Shown: positions 27,005 through 37,102, counted from the stretch's first letter. The stretch is 64,000 nt of DNA from an uncultured Erythrobacter sp. (GCF_947502395.1 NZ_CANMZM010000002.1:620001-684000); one strand, 5' to 3'. A program made the numbers and translations. The notes: generated from the letters alone by a model not told the origin.

Positions 27005-27220
27005 CTATTCTTGGTCAAGCAGGCGTCGCGTCGCAATCTCAGGAGAAGCATAGGCCTCCTGATGTTCAGCGCTCCAATAGCGCAATTCTTCGAGCGGTAT
27101 CACCTCGCCCGAAACCGCGCAGATAACATGGTGCCCCGGTCGAAGAACGCGGAAGCCGGAGGGGCCATAGTGGAGTTTGGCGGTCTTATCGCCCGATGAC
27201 ATCAACATGAAAGCTCCCAT
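27005..27220 (-). CDS. DUF2093 domain protein
   Basis: A 71-residue protein matching DUF2093 (GDKTAKLHYGPSGFRVLRPG, then AVSGEVIPLEELRYWSAEHQ), a small alphaproteobacterial family of unknown function with a zinc-ribbon-like look but only one visible cysteine. The start may be 27220 or the ATG at 27208. It follows xseA by 11 bp in the same direction, as commonly seen in sphingomonads. Confidence 0.85.
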   Translation of the reverse strand: MGAFMLMSSGDKTAKLHYGPSGFRVLRPGHHVICAVSGEVIPLEELRYWSAEHQEAYASPEIATRRLLDQE

Positions 27221-27231
27221 AGCATGGACCG

Positions 27232-28734
27232 CTAACCGAACAAATCATCTTGCGCCGGATTGGGCGCAGTTGGACGGGTTTTGCGCTTGGGAGGTGCGGG
27301 TGGCGGCGCTTTGGGCTGGGCTTTGGCTTGGGCAGGCGGAGGGGCATCACCAACGCCCACCGAAAGCTCTCCATCCTTGAACTCAAGGTTGAGGGCCGGC
27401 TTTGAAGCGGCCTCTTCGAAGGTAGTCACAACCCTTCGGTCGCCATCCCGCACCATGGCATATCCACGCTCAAGCGGCTTTTTCGGGTGAAGCTGCTCTG
27501 CCAATCTTGCAAGCGCATCGAGGCGGTTTTGCCCTTGCGCAATCGGGCGCGTCACAAGCTCAGGCGAAAGCTTAGCCCGGACCAACCGATCTTTGCGGGT
27601 ATCAAGCGCTTGGTGAAGGAGGCGCGGGCTTAGCCTTGCCGCCGTCCCAGCGAGTTTTTCGCGGCCCTGTCCGGCACGGTCACGTAGGCCCCGGCGCAGG
27701 CGCTCTGACAGGTCGTCCAGCTTCTGCGCCTGTGGTTGAAGCAGCGCCTCGATCTTCGGCATCCGGCGCACGCGCGCGTCCAATCGTTCGCGGCCAAGCT
27801 CCAATGGGCGGTGCACTGCGCGGCGTTGGCGGGCGGCGAAATCGGCAACCGTCGCATCAAGATCCACTCGCACAGGGACCGCCATTTCAGCCGCAGCTGT
27901 GGGCGTTGGCGCACGCTGGTCTGCGGCATAGTCAGCAAGTGTCGTATCAGTTTCGTGGCCTACCGCCGAGATAACCGAAATGGTACATTCTGCGATTGCG
28001 CGAACCACAACCTCTTCGTTGAAGCTCCACAAATCCTCTATCGAACCGCCCCCGCGCGCCACAATAACCACATCAGGCCGCGCTATGGCTCCACCTGGAG
28101 CGATCTCGGAAAACCCCCTGATAGCGCCCGCTACTTGCTCGGCTGCACCCTGCCCTTGCACCAGCACCGGCCAGACGAGCACATGGCTGGGGAAGCGGTC
28201 AGCCAGGCGATGCAGAATATCGCGGATCACCGATCCCGTGGGCGAAGTCACCACGCCAATTGTGCGCGGAAGGAACGGCAGTCGCCGCTTGCGTTCCCTC
28301 GCGAACAGCCCTTCTGCCTCAAGCCTCGCGCGGGTTTTCTCAAGAAGCGCCAACAAAGCGCCCTCGCCCGCAATCTCCAGGCTGTCCATCACGATCTGAT
28401 ATTTAGAGCGCCCGGGGTATGTGGTCAGCTTACCGGTTGCGATCACCTCAAGCCCGTCTTCAGGGACAAAGGCCAGCCGCCCGGTGTTCCCGCGCCACAT
28501 GACTCCGTCGAGCACCGCCTTATCGTCTTTCAGCGCACAATACATATGGCCAGAGGCCGCGCGTTTGACCCCCGATAGCTCACCGCGCAGCCGAACATAA
28601 CCAAAGCGATCCTCCACGGTGCGCTTCAAGCTTTGGGAAATCTCACTGATCGTCAGCGGTTCGGCGTTGTCGCCGTCTCTGCTGCGCGCTAGCAGGCCAG
28701 AACTGTCAGAAGGTAAAGAGGGGCTGCGAGCCAT
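27232..28734 (-). CDS. xseA: Exodeoxyribonuclease VII large subunit
   Basis: A 500-residue XseA, catalytic subunit of exonuclease VII, which degrades single-stranded DNA in repair and recombination. It has the OB-fold N-terminus ([33 protein letters not shown]), the core [19 protein letters not shown] and the conserved [17 protein letters not shown] and [18 protein letters not shown]. The C-terminus is Pro/Lys-rich. The start ATG at 28734 overlaps the start codon of purD on the other strand (CATG). Its AGGA Shine-Dalgarno candidate lies inside purD codons. xseB is not in the window. Confidence 0.95.
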   Translation of the reverse strand: MARSPSLPSDSSGLLARSRDGDNAEPLTISEISQSLKRTVEDRFGYVRLRGELSGVKRAASGHMYCALKDDKAVLDGVMWRGNTGRLAFVPEDGLEVIATGKLTTYPGRSKYQIVMDSLEIAGEGALLALLEKTRARLEAEGLFARERKRRLPFLPRTIGVVTSPTGSVIRDILHRLADRFPSHVLVWPVLVQGQGAAEQVAGAIRGFSEIAPGGAIARPDVVIVARGGGSIEDLWSFNEEVVVRAIAECTISVISAVGHETDTTLADYAADQRAPTPTAAAEMAVPVRVDLDATVADFAARQRRAVHRPLELGRERLDARVRRMPKIEALLQPQAQKLDDLSERLRRGLRDRAGQGREKLAGTAARLSPRLLHQALDTRKDRLVRAKLSPELVTRPIAQGQNRLDALARLAEQLHPKKPLERGYAMVRDGDRRVVTTFEEAASKPALNLEFKDGELSVGVGDAPPPAQAKAQPKAPPPAPPKRKTRPTAPNPAQDDLFG

Positions 28735-30007
28735 GAATATCCTGCTAATCGGGTCGGGTGGCCGCGAACATGCGCTAGCCTGGAAGCTCGCGCAATCCCC
28801 CTCTCTTACCAAGCTTTACGCCGCCCCCGGAAATCCTGGGATCGCCGAGGAAGCGGAATGCGTGACGCTGGATGTCAGCAATCACGGCGCGGTGGTGGAA
28901 TTCTGCCAGGCCAAGAAGATCGGCCTTGTGGTGATCGGCCCGGAAGCCCCTCTGGTTGATGGCCTTGCTGATAGTCTCTCTGCCGCAAGCATCCCCGCTT
29001 TCGGACCCAGCGCGAAAGCCGCGCAATTGGAAGGCTCCAAGGGCTTCACCAAAGACCTTTGCGCGCGCGCTAATATCCCCACCGGTGGATATGTCCGCGC
29101 GCATTCATTGGCGGAGGCGACTGCAGCGCTCGCCAAATTCACTGCGCCTTACGTGCTTAAAGCAGACGGTCTGGCGGCAGGTAAGGGCGTGGTGATCGCT
29201 CCCGATAAAGACGAGGCCAAAGCAGCACTTGCCGATATGTTCGACGGAGCGTTCGGAGAGGCGGGGGCGCAGGTCGTGATCGAAGAGTTTCTCGAGGGCG
29301 AAGAGGCCAGCTTCTTTGCGATCACCGACGGTGTGAGCGTGCTGCCCTTTGGCACAGCGCAAGACCACAAGCAGGTTGGCGAAGGGGACGTTGGCCCCAA
29401 CACCGGCGGCATGGGCGCATATTCACCCGCGCCTGTCCTGACAGGGGAATTGCAGACCCGCGTGATCAAAGAGATCATCCAGCCGACCGTCGACACGATG
29501 CGCGCTGAAGGAATGCCCTATTCCGGCGTCCTTTACGCTGGCCTTATGCTGACCGCGACCGGGCCCCAGTTGATCGAATACAACTGCCGCTTTGGCGATC
29601 CTGAATGCCAAGTGCTCATGACGCGGTTCGAGGGCGACTTGGCAGCGGTGATGCTCGCCTGTGCCAAGGGTGAGCTTGCCGGGGTGGAAGCAGGTTTCGA
29701 CGCAAAAACCGCGCTCACCGTGGTGATGTGCGCAAAAGGCTACCCCGGAACACCCGAAAAAGGTGGAGCGATTGATCTGGGCGCGTCGGAAGAGGACGGC
29801 GCAAAGGTCTTCCACGCAGGAACGAAGCTGGTGGATGGCCAGCTGGTCGCGAACGGCGGCCGCGTGCTCAACGTAACAGCCAGCGGTGGAAACGTGACCG
29901 AGGCGAAAGCGGCAGCCTACGAAGCGGTGGCGAAAGTAGACTTTGCCAGCGGCTTTTGCCGCAGCGATATCGGCTGGAAAGAAGTCGCGCGGGAGGGTCG
30001 TGCATAA
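28733..30007 (+). CDS. purD: Phosphoribosylamine-glycine ligase
   Basis: A 424-residue PurD, the ATP-grasp enzyme that makes GAR in purine synthesis. Signature stretches are [35 protein letters not shown] and [10 protein letters not shown], with the C-terminal [20 protein letters not shown]. An upstream frame extends to 28619, but the canonical MNILLIG start is ATG 28733, with GAGGGG about eight bases upstream. The start is shared head-to-head with xseA, so each gene's promoter must lie inside the other. Confidence 0.96.
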   Translation: MNILLIGSGGREHALAWKLAQSPSLTKLYAAPGNPGIAEEAECVTLDVSNHGAVVEFCQAKKIGLVVIGPEAPLVDGLADSLSAASIPAFGPSAKAAQLEGSKGFTKDLCARANIPTGGYVRAHSLAEATAALAKFTAPYVLKADGLAAGKGVVIAPDKDEAKAALADMFDGAFGEAGAQVVIEEFLEGEEASFFAITDGVSVLPFGTAQDHKQVGEGDVGPNTGGMGAYSPAPVLTGELQTRVIKEIIQPTVDTMRAEGMPYSGVLYAGLMLTATGPQLIEYNCRFGDPECQVLMTRFEGDLAAVMLACAKGELAGVEAGFDAKTALTVVMCAKGYPGTPEKGGAIDLGASEEDGAKVFHAGTKLVDGQLVANGGRVLNVTASGGNVTEAKAAAYEAVAKVDFASGFCRSDIGWKEVAREGRA

Positions 30008-30075
30008 AGAACGCCTTGGGCCTTCTTTCGAGTCAGTAAAAGAGCTACTGTTCTTTTTTTGTTCGCGAGAGAATC

Positions 30076-31101
30076 ATGACTGATCAAGAACCCGTCCACC
30101 TCCAAGAAGATGAAGACACTGGCGACCGTTTCTTGGTGTATTCAGACGGAACCGGGACTCACGTTGAAGTGAGCTACGCAGGTGAGCAGTTATGGATGAC
30201 ACAAGCTCAGATTTCAGAGCTTTTTGGTAGAGACATCTCGACAATATCACGCCATATCAACAACATATTGGACGAAGGCGAACTTGATCCGACTTCTTTG
30301 CAGAAAATGCAAAGAAGTCATGGGCGCCCTGCGGTTCTCTACAGTCTAGATATGGTGATTGCCGTAGGTTACCGGGTTTCAACCAAGCAGGGAACTCTCT
30401 TCCGCAAATGGGCCACTGACAAGCTCGTCCAGTTTGCGGTTAAAGGCTTTGTGATCGATGCTCCAAGGCTCAAGAATCCTGAGAATCGCGATAGGGTAGC
30501 CGAACTTCGCGAAATCATTCGAGATATTCGGTCAGATGAAGCCAACCTTTATCGTGAACTCCGAGCAATTTGCGCTATGTGCCAAGATTATGATGGCAGT
30601 TCAGAGGCTTCGCGCAAATTCTATCAAGAGACCCAGGCCAAGCTAGTTTACGCCGTAACCAGCCAAACGCCTGCTGAGGTAATCTCTTCGCGTGCAAGTA
30701 TCGCATCGGAGAACATGGGGCTGCAAACTTGGCCGAACGAGAATATTCGAAAGAAAGATGTGGCGGTATCAAAAAACTACCTCGCTGAATCTGAAATCAA
30801 AGAACTGAACAGACTGACGACGATCCTCTTGGATATCTTTGAAGACCAATTGGATCTTGGGCGCCTGACGATGATGAGCAAAGCTCAGGCTGTGCTCGAC
30901 AAGCAACTCCGTGATCTAGGAAGGGTTGTTCTGCAAGGCGGCGGCCGAGTCAAAACATCTGAGGCACGGCGCGCTGCTGAAAGGGTTTACCAATCCTACA
31001 AGGCGAAGCAGAAGCTCAAACGTCATGAGGAAGCTGACAAAGCGATCTCCGAAGTCAAAGGCGTTCAGAAATCCTTGCCACGCGCTAGTAAAAAGCGTTG
31101 A
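30076..31101 (+). CDS. rhuM: RhuM-family protein
   Basis: A 341-residue member of the RhuM family, named from a Salmonella pathogenicity island and often found with restriction-modification or mobile DNA. Matching blocks are GEQLWMTQAQISELFGRDIS with TISRHINNIL (a helix-turn-helix-like segment), LDMVIAVGYRVSTKQGTLFR with KWAT, and the C-terminal LDIFEDQLDLGRLTMMSKAQ. Molecular function is unknown. Its base composition is lower in GC than purD upstream and it has no operon partner, suggesting acquisition. There are no frameshifts and it appears intact. Confidence 0.88.
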   Translation: MTDQEPVHLQEDEDTGDRFLVYSDGTGTHVEVSYAGEQLWMTQAQISELFGRDISTISRHINNILDEGELDPTSLQKMQRSHGRPAVLYSLDMVIAVGYRVSTKQGTLFRKWATDKLVQFAVKGFVIDAPRLKNPENRDRVAELREIIRDIRSDEANLYRELRAICAMCQDYDGSSEASRKFYQETQAKLVYAVTSQTPAEVISSRASIASENMGLQTWPNENIRKKDVAVSKNYLAESEIKELNRLTTILLDIFEDQLDLGRLTMMSKAQAVLDKQLRDLGRVVLQGGGRVKTSEARRAAERVYQSYKAKQKLKRHEEADKAISEVKGVQKSLPRASKKR

Positions 31102-31178
31102 GCTTGCGACGCTTATACCCATCCCCAAACTTGATCTGGATCAAAGACCCTTTGTTCTGCTGCGCTCATACATCAACC

Positions 31179-31541
31179 ATGACCCATCGCCTCATCATTC
31201 TCGCCAATGCAAGTCTGGCTCTGGCCGCTTGTCAGTCCGCTTACCCAGCTGAGCCTCAGGTGGGAGCAGCCTCGTCTGCGCCTGCACCCGCGTTTATCGA
31301 GGCGGCGTGCGGGGGGTGTCATGCGGTGGAGCCGCCGTTTCTCTCACCCAACCCGCGTGCTCCCGATTTTGAGGCGATTGCCAATCGGCGAGGTGTGACC
31401 GCGTCGACGATCAAGGCATGGCTAAGAAACGCGCACAATTATCCCGAGATCATGGATTTCGACCTGACGAGGGAGCATGTGGACGAGGTTTCGGACTACA
31501 TGATCACGCTCAGGCGCAGGGACTATGTGCCGGTGGAGTGA
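31179..31541 (+). CDS. Small exported c-type cytochrome
   Basis: A 120-residue protein with a signal peptide (LIILANASLALAACQS; the AAC could be a lipobox) and one haem-binding motif CGGCH (EAACGGCHAVEPP). The likely distal Met ligand is in EIMDFDLTREH. It resembles single-haem class I cytochromes of the periplasm. ATG 31179 is chosen for the signal peptide; the open frame extends upstream into rhuM. Electron donor and acceptor are unknown. Confidence 0.82.
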   Translation: MTHRLIILANASLALAACQSAYPAEPQVGAASSAPAPAFIEAACGGCHAVEPPFLSPNPRAPDFEAIANRRGVTASTIKAWLRNAHNYPEIMDFDLTREHVDEVSDYMITLRRRDYVPVE

Positions 31542-31719
31542 GGCCTTGTCACAGAATTTTCCTACATGCTTCCAGCGCGCTAATGTGAAGCATGGTCCTG
31601 AAACACTCCACTATCCGGGTCGCGCTCTTCATCGGTAAAACCGATCAAAATCCACTCTATTAATCGAAAGGATTTAAACGCTTAGACAGTGTCTCAAGTG
31701 TCTCAAACCGGCGCGGCAC

Positions 31720-32733
31720 TTACAAACTCTTTTCCATTAGCGCTTTCATATCCGCCTCGGGGCGAGGGCCATAGTGGCTGATCACTTCGGCAGCTGCGAT
31801 GGCGCCGCGTTTGAGGCAAGTCTCGAGCTTCTCGCCCCGCGCAAAGCCAGCGAGGAATCCTGCAGCGAACTGATCACCGGCGCCGGTCGTGTCGACCACT
31901 TTGGCAACCGGAGCTGCGGCGACAACGGCGCGTTCACCGTATGCACTGGCCACCGCGCCCTTGGCGCTGCGGGTTGCGACGAGAACAGGGACATTGGGAG
32001 CAATCATGTCGAAGCCGGTTTCGAAGTCTTCCTCGCCGGTCAGTGTCGCAAGCTCACTCTCATTGACGAAGAGGATGTCAATCAACCCTTCCTCGATCAT
32101 GGCGCGGAAGTCATCGCCGTGACGGTCGATGACAAAGCTCTCGCTGGCCGTGAACGCGACCTTGCGGCCCGCGGCACGGGCGACGCCCATAGCGCGGCGC
32201 ATGGCATTGCGGGGTTCTTCGGGGTCCCACAGATAGCCTTCGAGGTAGAGGATCGCCGCGCTCGCAATGAGGTCCTCGTCCAATGCGGAGGCAGGAAGGA
32301 ACTGGCTCGACCCAAGGTCGGTGTTCATCGTACGCTCGCCGTCGGGCGTAACAAAGATGAGGCAGCGACCAGTTGGCGGATTCTCAGACGTGCCATCAGT
32401 GGGACGCGGCGCGGTGTCGAAGTCAATGCCGGTGGCCCGCATATCGTGGGCAAAGACCTTGCCGAACTGGTCCTCGGCAACCTGGCCAACGAAGGCACAC
32501 TGGATGTCAAGCGCCGCAAGGCCAGCAAGCGTGTTTGCCGCCGATCCGCCCGACTTCTCGGTCGCCGGGCCCATTGCGTCATAAAGGCGATCAGCGCCCG
32601 CTGCGTCGACGAGGGTCATGCCGCCGCGGTTGAGCTCAAGCTCATTGATATCGTCTTCGCTGCAAGAGGCGATGATATCAACGATGGCGTTACCGATGGC
32701 GATCACGTCATAGCGTGTAGGTGTGTCTGACAC
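31720..32733 (-). CDS. PfkB-family sugar/adenosine kinase
   Basis: A 337-residue ribokinase-fold kinase. The N-terminal signature is SGGSAANTLAGLAALD and the C-terminal ATP/catalytic signature DTTGAGDQFAAGFLAGFARG, with the catalytic Asp. Sphingomonad relatives are usually called adenosine kinase; the acceptor cannot be fixed from sequence. GTG at 32733 is chosen (SDTPTRYDVIAIGNA follows), with AAGGA about ten bases upstream; the longer open frame to 32790 is not conserved-looking. It is divergent from the EI24 gene. Confidence 0.85.
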   Translation of the reverse strand: MSDTPTRYDVIAIGNAIVDIIASCSEDDINELELNRGGMTLVDAAGADRLYDAMGPATEKSGGSAANTLAGLAALDIQCAFVGQVAEDQFGKVFAHDMRATGIDFDTAPRPTDGTSENPPTGRCLIFVTPDGERTMNTDLGSSQFLPASALDEDLIASAAILYLEGYLWDPEEPRNAMRRAMGVARAAGRKVAFTASESFVIDRHGDDFRAMIEEGLIDILFVNESELATLTGEEDFETGFDMIAPNVPVLVATRSAKGAVASAYGERAVVAAAPVAKVVDTTGAGDQFAAGFLAGFARGEKLETCLKRGAIAAAEVISHYGPRPEADMKALMEKSL

Positions 32734-32864
32734 GAGGAAAGGTCCTTGGATGGGAAGTCGGGAATAGGTTTCGAGCGCGCCTAGCGGCAAGCGGGGCTGA
32801 GGCCAAGTGGAAAGGAGTATTGCGCGGTTTGACTCAGATTGCCCAAGCCCGCACAGCGTGGGCC

Positions 32865-33566
32865 ATGAATGCAGTGCTATCAGCTCTGGTGAGTGGATTT
32901 GGCCAACTCACTGACCGCGCGGTGGTCAGACTACTGGCCAAGACGGCCGCGCTCACGCTGCTCGTGTTCGTCCTGTTTGGGGCGGGACTGTACTATGGTG
33001 TCTCGACAGCCATTGAAGCGTACGGCTTTGAGGGCGGCGGCTGGGCTGGAGCGGCATTGGCGGTCGTGATTGCCGGTCTCGCCTTCTGGTTCCTGTTTCG
33101 GGTGGTGGCGCTCGCGGTCTTGCAGTTCTTTGCTGATGAGATCATCATCGCAGTAGAACAACAACACTATCCCGATGCCGCGTTGCAAGCGCGAAAATTG
33201 CCCTTTCGCCGTGATCTTGCGAACAGCGTGCGAGGCGTTGGAAGGGCGTTGCTATTCAACGCATTGGCGCTTCCTGTGGCCCTGGTTCTGGTGTTCACGG
33301 CGATCGGCCCTGCCGTCGTTTTCCTACTCGTGAACGCGGTGCTATTGGGGCGCGAACTAACCGATATGGCGTGGCTTCGCCATTGCGGAGAGCCCGCGGA
33401 AACCAATCCTGTGCCTTCGTTTCAGCGCGTATTGCTCGGCGGGGTCATTGCCGCGATTATGGTGGTGCCAATTGCCAACTTCTTCGCGCCAATCTTGGGG
33501 GCAGCGGCAGGCACTCATCTGACGCATCGCGCCCTCGCAAATGGAAGGAGCGAAGATGAAGTCTAA
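32865..33566 (+). CDS. EI24/CysZ-like integral membrane protein
   Basis: A 233-residue protein with about four to five long hydrophobic segments and the pattern of the EI24 domain family (RDLANSVRGVGRALLFNALA, then LLVNAVLLGRELTDMAWLRH). CysZ of enterobacteria, a sulfate permease, belongs to this family, but nothing here shows sulfate transport. It overlaps the following lipoprotein gene by 11 bp. Confidence 0.75.
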   Translation: MNAVLSALVSGFGQLTDRAVVRLLAKTAALTLLVFVLFGAGLYYGVSTAIEAYGFEGGGWAGAALAVVIAGLAFWFLFRVVALAVLQFFADEIIIAVEQQHYPDAALQARKLPFRRDLANSVRGVGRALLFNALALPVALVLVFTAIGPAVVFLLVNAVLLGRELTDMAWLRHCGEPAETNPVPSFQRVLLGGVIAAIMVVPIANFFAPILGAAAGTHLTHRALANGRSEDEV

Positions 33567-33960
33567 GCACCTGACCCTCCTCAGCATAAGCTCAGCATGC
33601 CTCGCGGCCTGCTCGCCAAGCCTTAGATCACCACCGGTATCAGCGAGCGCCGCTCCGGCTGCTTCGAGTGTCCCTGCTCCACAGATTCAACGGGGGGAAG
33701 GGCTCGAAAGCGTGATTGGCGAAAGTACGATGTCGTTAACCAGACGCTTTGGCCGAGCCCGGATTGATCTTTCGGAAGGCGATGCGCGTAAACTCCAGTT
33801 CATCTCCCAAAACTGCGTCCTTGATATCTTTTTCTACCCGCTTGAGCGAGGTTCAACGCCGGTAGCGACGCACGTTGAGGCGCGCCAGAGAAAAGGTGGC
33901 GGGGATGCGGATCGGGCAGGATGTATCGAAGAGGTCGAGCGGTCTGTCGCAGGCGGATAA
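33556..33960 (+). CDS. Hypothetical lipoprotein
   Basis: A 134-residue protein with a lipobox ending in LAAC (residues ~16-19), a Ser/Pro/Ala linker, then a small globular part (RFGRARIDLSEGDARKLQF) with two further cysteines (NCVLDIFF, AGCIEE). I recognise no named family, though the fold pattern suggests a small periplasmic domain. AAGGAG at 33544 sits eight bases upstream of the ATG. It is coupled to the EI24 gene. Confidence 0.7.
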   Translation: MKSKHLTLLSISSACLAACSPSLRSPPVSASAAPAASSVPAPQIQRGEGLESVIGESTMSLTRRFGRARIDLSEGDARKLQFISQNCVLDIFFYPLERGSTPVATHVEARQRKGGGDADRAGCIEEVERSVAGG

Positions 33961-34030
33961 GCTCGCTGGTAACGCGGCCTTAAGCACATTGTGTCATGCA
34001 AGAGCCCGTATCAAAGGGGTTTATACCAAG

Positions 34031-35005
34031 ATGACCACGCATTTTACTGAGCTTGCAAAAGCCGCTGCCGCAGACGGAACCGTCGATCCGCAGGAAGTTC
34101 TTGCTCTTCGCCGTCAAGGATGGGGCGATGGGGTGATCCATCAGGATGAAGCAGAGGCCCTGTTCGCATTGAACGATGCGCTGGATCAGCGCGACTCCGA
34201 ATGGTGCGATTTCTTCGTCGAAGCTATAGGCGAGTATGTGCTAAACGGCACCCCACCCCGCTTGCAATGCGACGATGCAGAAGCGCGCTGGCTGATCGCT
34301 CAGATCGATCATGACGGCGTTGTGGACAGCGTGGTTGAGCTCGAAACGATCGTGCGAATCATCGAGCGGGCGGAAAACGTGCCGACGCTTCTCAAAGACT
34401 ATGTGGTCAAACAGATTGAGCAGGAAGTTCTCACTGGCACTGGCCCCACACGCTGTGGCGGCGAACTGTCAGACACGCATATTACCGGTACAGAAGCCAA
34501 GATCCTTCGACGGGTGATCTTTGCAAGCGGGGGCTGTGGTCCTGCTGCTGTAAGCAGGTTTGAAGCTGAGATGTTGTTCCGCCTGAAAGATGCGACGCTG
34601 GCCTCTGCAAATTCTCCGGAATGGGAGCAATTGTTCCTTGATGGTGTCGAGAATTATCTCAAAGGCTTCACCGTGGCCAATGCCCAGCTTGATCATGATC
34701 GCAGGCTTGAGCTGCAGCGTTTCGTTGCGGACAATGAGCCCAATGTCGGCCGATTCATGAGCCGGATGGTTCGCGAAGCACCCAATGTGTCTCAAAACTT
34801 TGCAAACGCAATGGGCGTTGTCTTCGGCAAGCGTAAAGACGGCGCAGTGTCAGAGCACGCTGGCGAAAAAATTGTCGCGGCTTCAATCGAAGGCGCAAAA
34901 GTCACGCAGGCAGAGAAAGACTGGGTGAACACGATGGTCGAGGCCGACGGCGAGCTTGACGATCTGGAGCGTCGGTTGATCGCGCGGATTGCTGCGGCCG
35001 GGTGA
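34031..35005 (+). CDS. TerB-like tandem-domain hypothetical protein
   Basis: A 324-residue soluble protein with repeated helical units that begin with a Ca-loop-like or TerB-like pattern: KAAAADGTVDPQEVLALRRQ (residues ~8-27), DHDGVVDSVVELETIVRI (~98), and VTQAEKDWVNTMVEADGELD near the end. This suggests several copies of a TerB-like helical domain. No enzymatic motif is visible. ATG 34031 is chosen over the long upstream frame. TerB domains occur in tellurite and phage-resistance contexts and as general scaffolds; a role is not assigned here. Confidence 0.65.
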   Translation: MTTHFTELAKAAAADGTVDPQEVLALRRQGWGDGVIHQDEAEALFALNDALDQRDSEWCDFFVEAIGEYVLNGTPPRLQCDDAEARWLIAQIDHDGVVDSVVELETIVRIIERAENVPTLLKDYVVKQIEQEVLTGTGPTRCGGELSDTHITGTEAKILRRVIFASGGCGPAAVSRFEAEMLFRLKDATLASANSPEWEQLFLDGVENYLKGFTVANAQLDHDRRLELQRFVADNEPNVGRFMSRMVREAPNVSQNFANAMGVVFGKRKDGAVSEHAGEKIVAASIEGAKVTQAEKDWVNTMVEADGELDDLERRLIARIAAAG

Positions 35006-35051
35006 ATGGTCGCTGGTAATGGAGCGCACTCTCCCGGGCGCGGCACCCGGA

Positions 35052-35408
35052 CTAGACCATAAAGCTCTCGCCGCAGCCGCAGGCGCCTTTGGCGTTGGGA
35101 TTCTCGAATGTGAAGCCCGCAGTGAAATCGTCCTCAACCCAATCCATGGTTGAGCCAACCAGATAAAGCACGCTTGCGCCATCAATGTAGAATGTGCCGC
35201 CCGGCGTTTCGATTTTCTCGTCGAACTTGGCCTCTTCGTCCACATAGTCGACAGAGTAAGCAAGCCCAGAACACCCACGTCGCGGGGTTGAAAGCTTAAC
35301 TCCGATCGCATCTTCTGGGGCTTGGCTCATAAGATGCGCGATGCGGTCTTCCGCCCCCTTGGTGAGGATCACGGCCGCTGGCATTTTGCGTGTCTTCGTA
35401 TCAGCCAT
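35052..35408 (-). CDS. sufA: A-type Fe-S carrier protein
   Basis: A 118-residue HesB/IscA-family protein. The three cysteines that bind iron or clusters are present: RRGCSGLAYSVDYVDE and the C-terminal GACGCGESF. It accepts clusters from SufBCD and passes them to apo-proteins. It is the last gene of the leftward suf operon; its ATG at 35408 overlaps the stop of sufT by 1 bp. Confidence 0.93.
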   Translation of the reverse strand: MADTKTRKMPAAVILTKGAEDRIAHLMSQAPEDAIGVKLSTPRRGCSGLAYSVDYVDEEAKFDEKIETPGGTFYIDGASVLYLVGSTMDWVEDDFTAGFTFENPNAKGACGCGESFMV

Positions 35409-35869
35409 CACAACATCCCCAATTCAAGCCGCGCCTCGTCGGACATTTTCTCTGGACTCCATGGCGGATCCCATACCAAATCTACCTCCGCATCACGAAT
35501 GCCGGGCACAGATGCCGCGCGCAGTTCAACTTCGCCGGGCATAGTCTCAGCAACCGGGCAATGCGGCGTGGTCAGAGTCATAGTGATCGTCGCATCGCAC
35601 TCGTCATCCACGTCAACACCGTAGATCAGTCCAAGATCATAGATATTGACGGGGATTTCCGGGTCGTAAATCTCTTTCAGCGCGTCGACCACGGCTTGCT
35701 GCAAGTCACCGCCCGGCCCGCCAGCACTATCACTTGCTGGCTTCTGGTGCAGAAACCCCTCAAGATAATCGCGCTCACGCGGCGCCTCAGTTGACACCGC
35801 ATCAGGGTCGATAGCGTCTTCTACCCGAGCGCGTGGCGGCTTTGTGGATGCGTCGTTTGGCGTGGTCAT
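35408..35869 (-). CDS. sufT: SufT (MIP18/DUF59) Fe-S assembly protein
   Basis: A 153-residue protein. The N-terminal ~55 residues are variable and charged. The C-terminal DUF59 domain has EIYDPEIPVNIYDLGLIYGV, LTTPHCPVAETMP with the conserved Cys, and VWDPPWSPEKMSDEARLELG. SufT proteins help mature Fe-S proteins downstream of SufBCD. It overlaps sufA and follows sufS by 6 bp. Confidence 0.92.
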   Translation of the reverse strand: MTTPNDASTKPPRARVEDAIDPDAVSTEAPRERDYLEGFLHQKPASDSAGGPGGDLQQAVVDALKEIYDPEIPVNIYDLGLIYGVDVDDECDATITMTLTTPHCPVAETMPGEVELRAASVPGIRDAEVDLVWDPPWSPEKMSDEARLELGML

Positions 35870-35875
35870 AATGTC

Positions 35876-37102
35876 CTAACCTTTTCCAAAAATACGGCGG
35901 GTGCGGGCGATGCCTTCGAGAAGCGCTGTGATGTCCTCATCGGTCGAGTAGAGCCCGAAACTGGCGCGGGCTGTGGCTGGCACGCCGAGATAGTCCATCA
36001 ATGGCTGTGCGCAATGGTGCCCTGCGCGAATGGCGATATTCGCCTCATCCAAAATGGTGCCGAGGTCATGCGGGTGGATATCATCGATAGTGAAGCTAAC
36101 GATGCCGGCGCTGTCAGCCGGGCCATAGACAGTCACATCGTTCATTGCGGTCAGTTCGCGGCGTAGACGTACCACCAAATTGCTCTCGGCCTCATGCATC
36201 GTCACAAGGCCGACCTCCCGAACGTAGTCCGCAGCAGCTGCGAAAGCGATGGCTTCGGTGATGGCCGGTGTTCCTGCCTCAAAGCGCTGGGGCCCGTGTC
36301 CGTAGGTGGTCTTTTCAAACGTTACGCGGTCGATCATCGCCCCGCCGCCTTCCCAAGCCGGCATATCGAGGAGAATTTCGGAACGGGCCCACAAGGCTCC
36401 GATGCCGGTGGGGCCATAGAGTTTGTGGGCAGAAAAGACGTAAAAGTCACAACCGAGCGCAGCCACGTCCACCGGCATATGCGGGACCGCCTGACAGCCA
36501 TCAAGCAAGAGCTTCGCGCCAACTTTGTGTGCCATCGCCGCTGCGCGTGACGCATTCAGCACGCCGCCTAACACATTGGAAACATGAGCGAACGCAACAA
36601 TCCTATGCTGCTGCGTCAGCATCGCCTCTGCCGCATCAAGATCGATCTGGTGATCGTCAGTTAGCGGCACAACGTCGATGCTCGCGCCCACTTCCTCGGC
36701 CAGCATTTGCCAAGGCACGATGTTTGAATGGTGCTCTAGCTGTGACAGCAGAATGCGGTCGCCCGCTTTGAGGTTCGCACGGCCCCAAGTTTTCGCCACC
36801 AGATTGATGGCTTCGGTCGCGCCGCGCGTAAAGACAATCTCATCTTCTCGGCCGCCGATAAAGGTCGCGATCCGCCGCCTCGCCGATTCGTATGCCAACG
36901 TCATATCCGCTGACCGAGAATACACGCCGCGATGGACTGTTGCGTAGTCTTCTCCCAATGCGCGGGTCATCGCCTCGATCACTTGGCGCGGCTTTTGCGC
37001 AGTTGCAGCTGTGTCGAGATAATGCCACGGATCACCATCCTTGGTCACAAGGCCAGGAAAGTCAGCACGCACATCGCGGTCAGGGAAGGTGGGCGCGTTC
37101 AC
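35876..37102 (-). CDS. sufS: Cysteine desulfurase SufS
   Basis: A 408-residue type II desulfurase. The PLP lysine is in FYVFSAHKLYGPTGIGALWA and the active Cys in AIRAGHHCAQPLMDYLGVPA; EIVFTRGATEAINLVAKTW is the phosphate-binding helix. It mobilises sulfur from cysteine for SufBCD. It begins with GTG overlapping sufD by 4 bp. No sufE or sufU is present in the operon, so its activator is elsewhere or unnecessary. Confidence 0.95.
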   Translation of the reverse strand: MNAPTFPDRDVRADFPGLVTKDGDPWHYLDTAATAQKPRQVIEAMTRALGEDYATVHRGVYSRSADMTLAYESARRRIATFIGGREDEIVFTRGATEAINLVAKTWGRANLKAGDRILLSQLEHHSNIVPWQMLAEEVGASIDVVPLTDDHQIDLDAAEAMLTQQHRIVAFAHVSNVLGGVLNASRAAAMAHKVGAKLLLDGCQAVPHMPVDVAALGCDFYVFSAHKLYGPTGIGALWARSEILLDMPAWEGGGAMIDRVTFEKTTYGHGPQRFEAGTPAITEAIAFAAAADYVREVGLVTMHEAESNLVVRLRRELTAMNDVTVYGPADSAGIVSFTIDDIHPHDLGTILDEANIAIRAGHHCAQPLMDYLGVPATARASFGLYSTDEDITALLEGIARTRRIFGKG

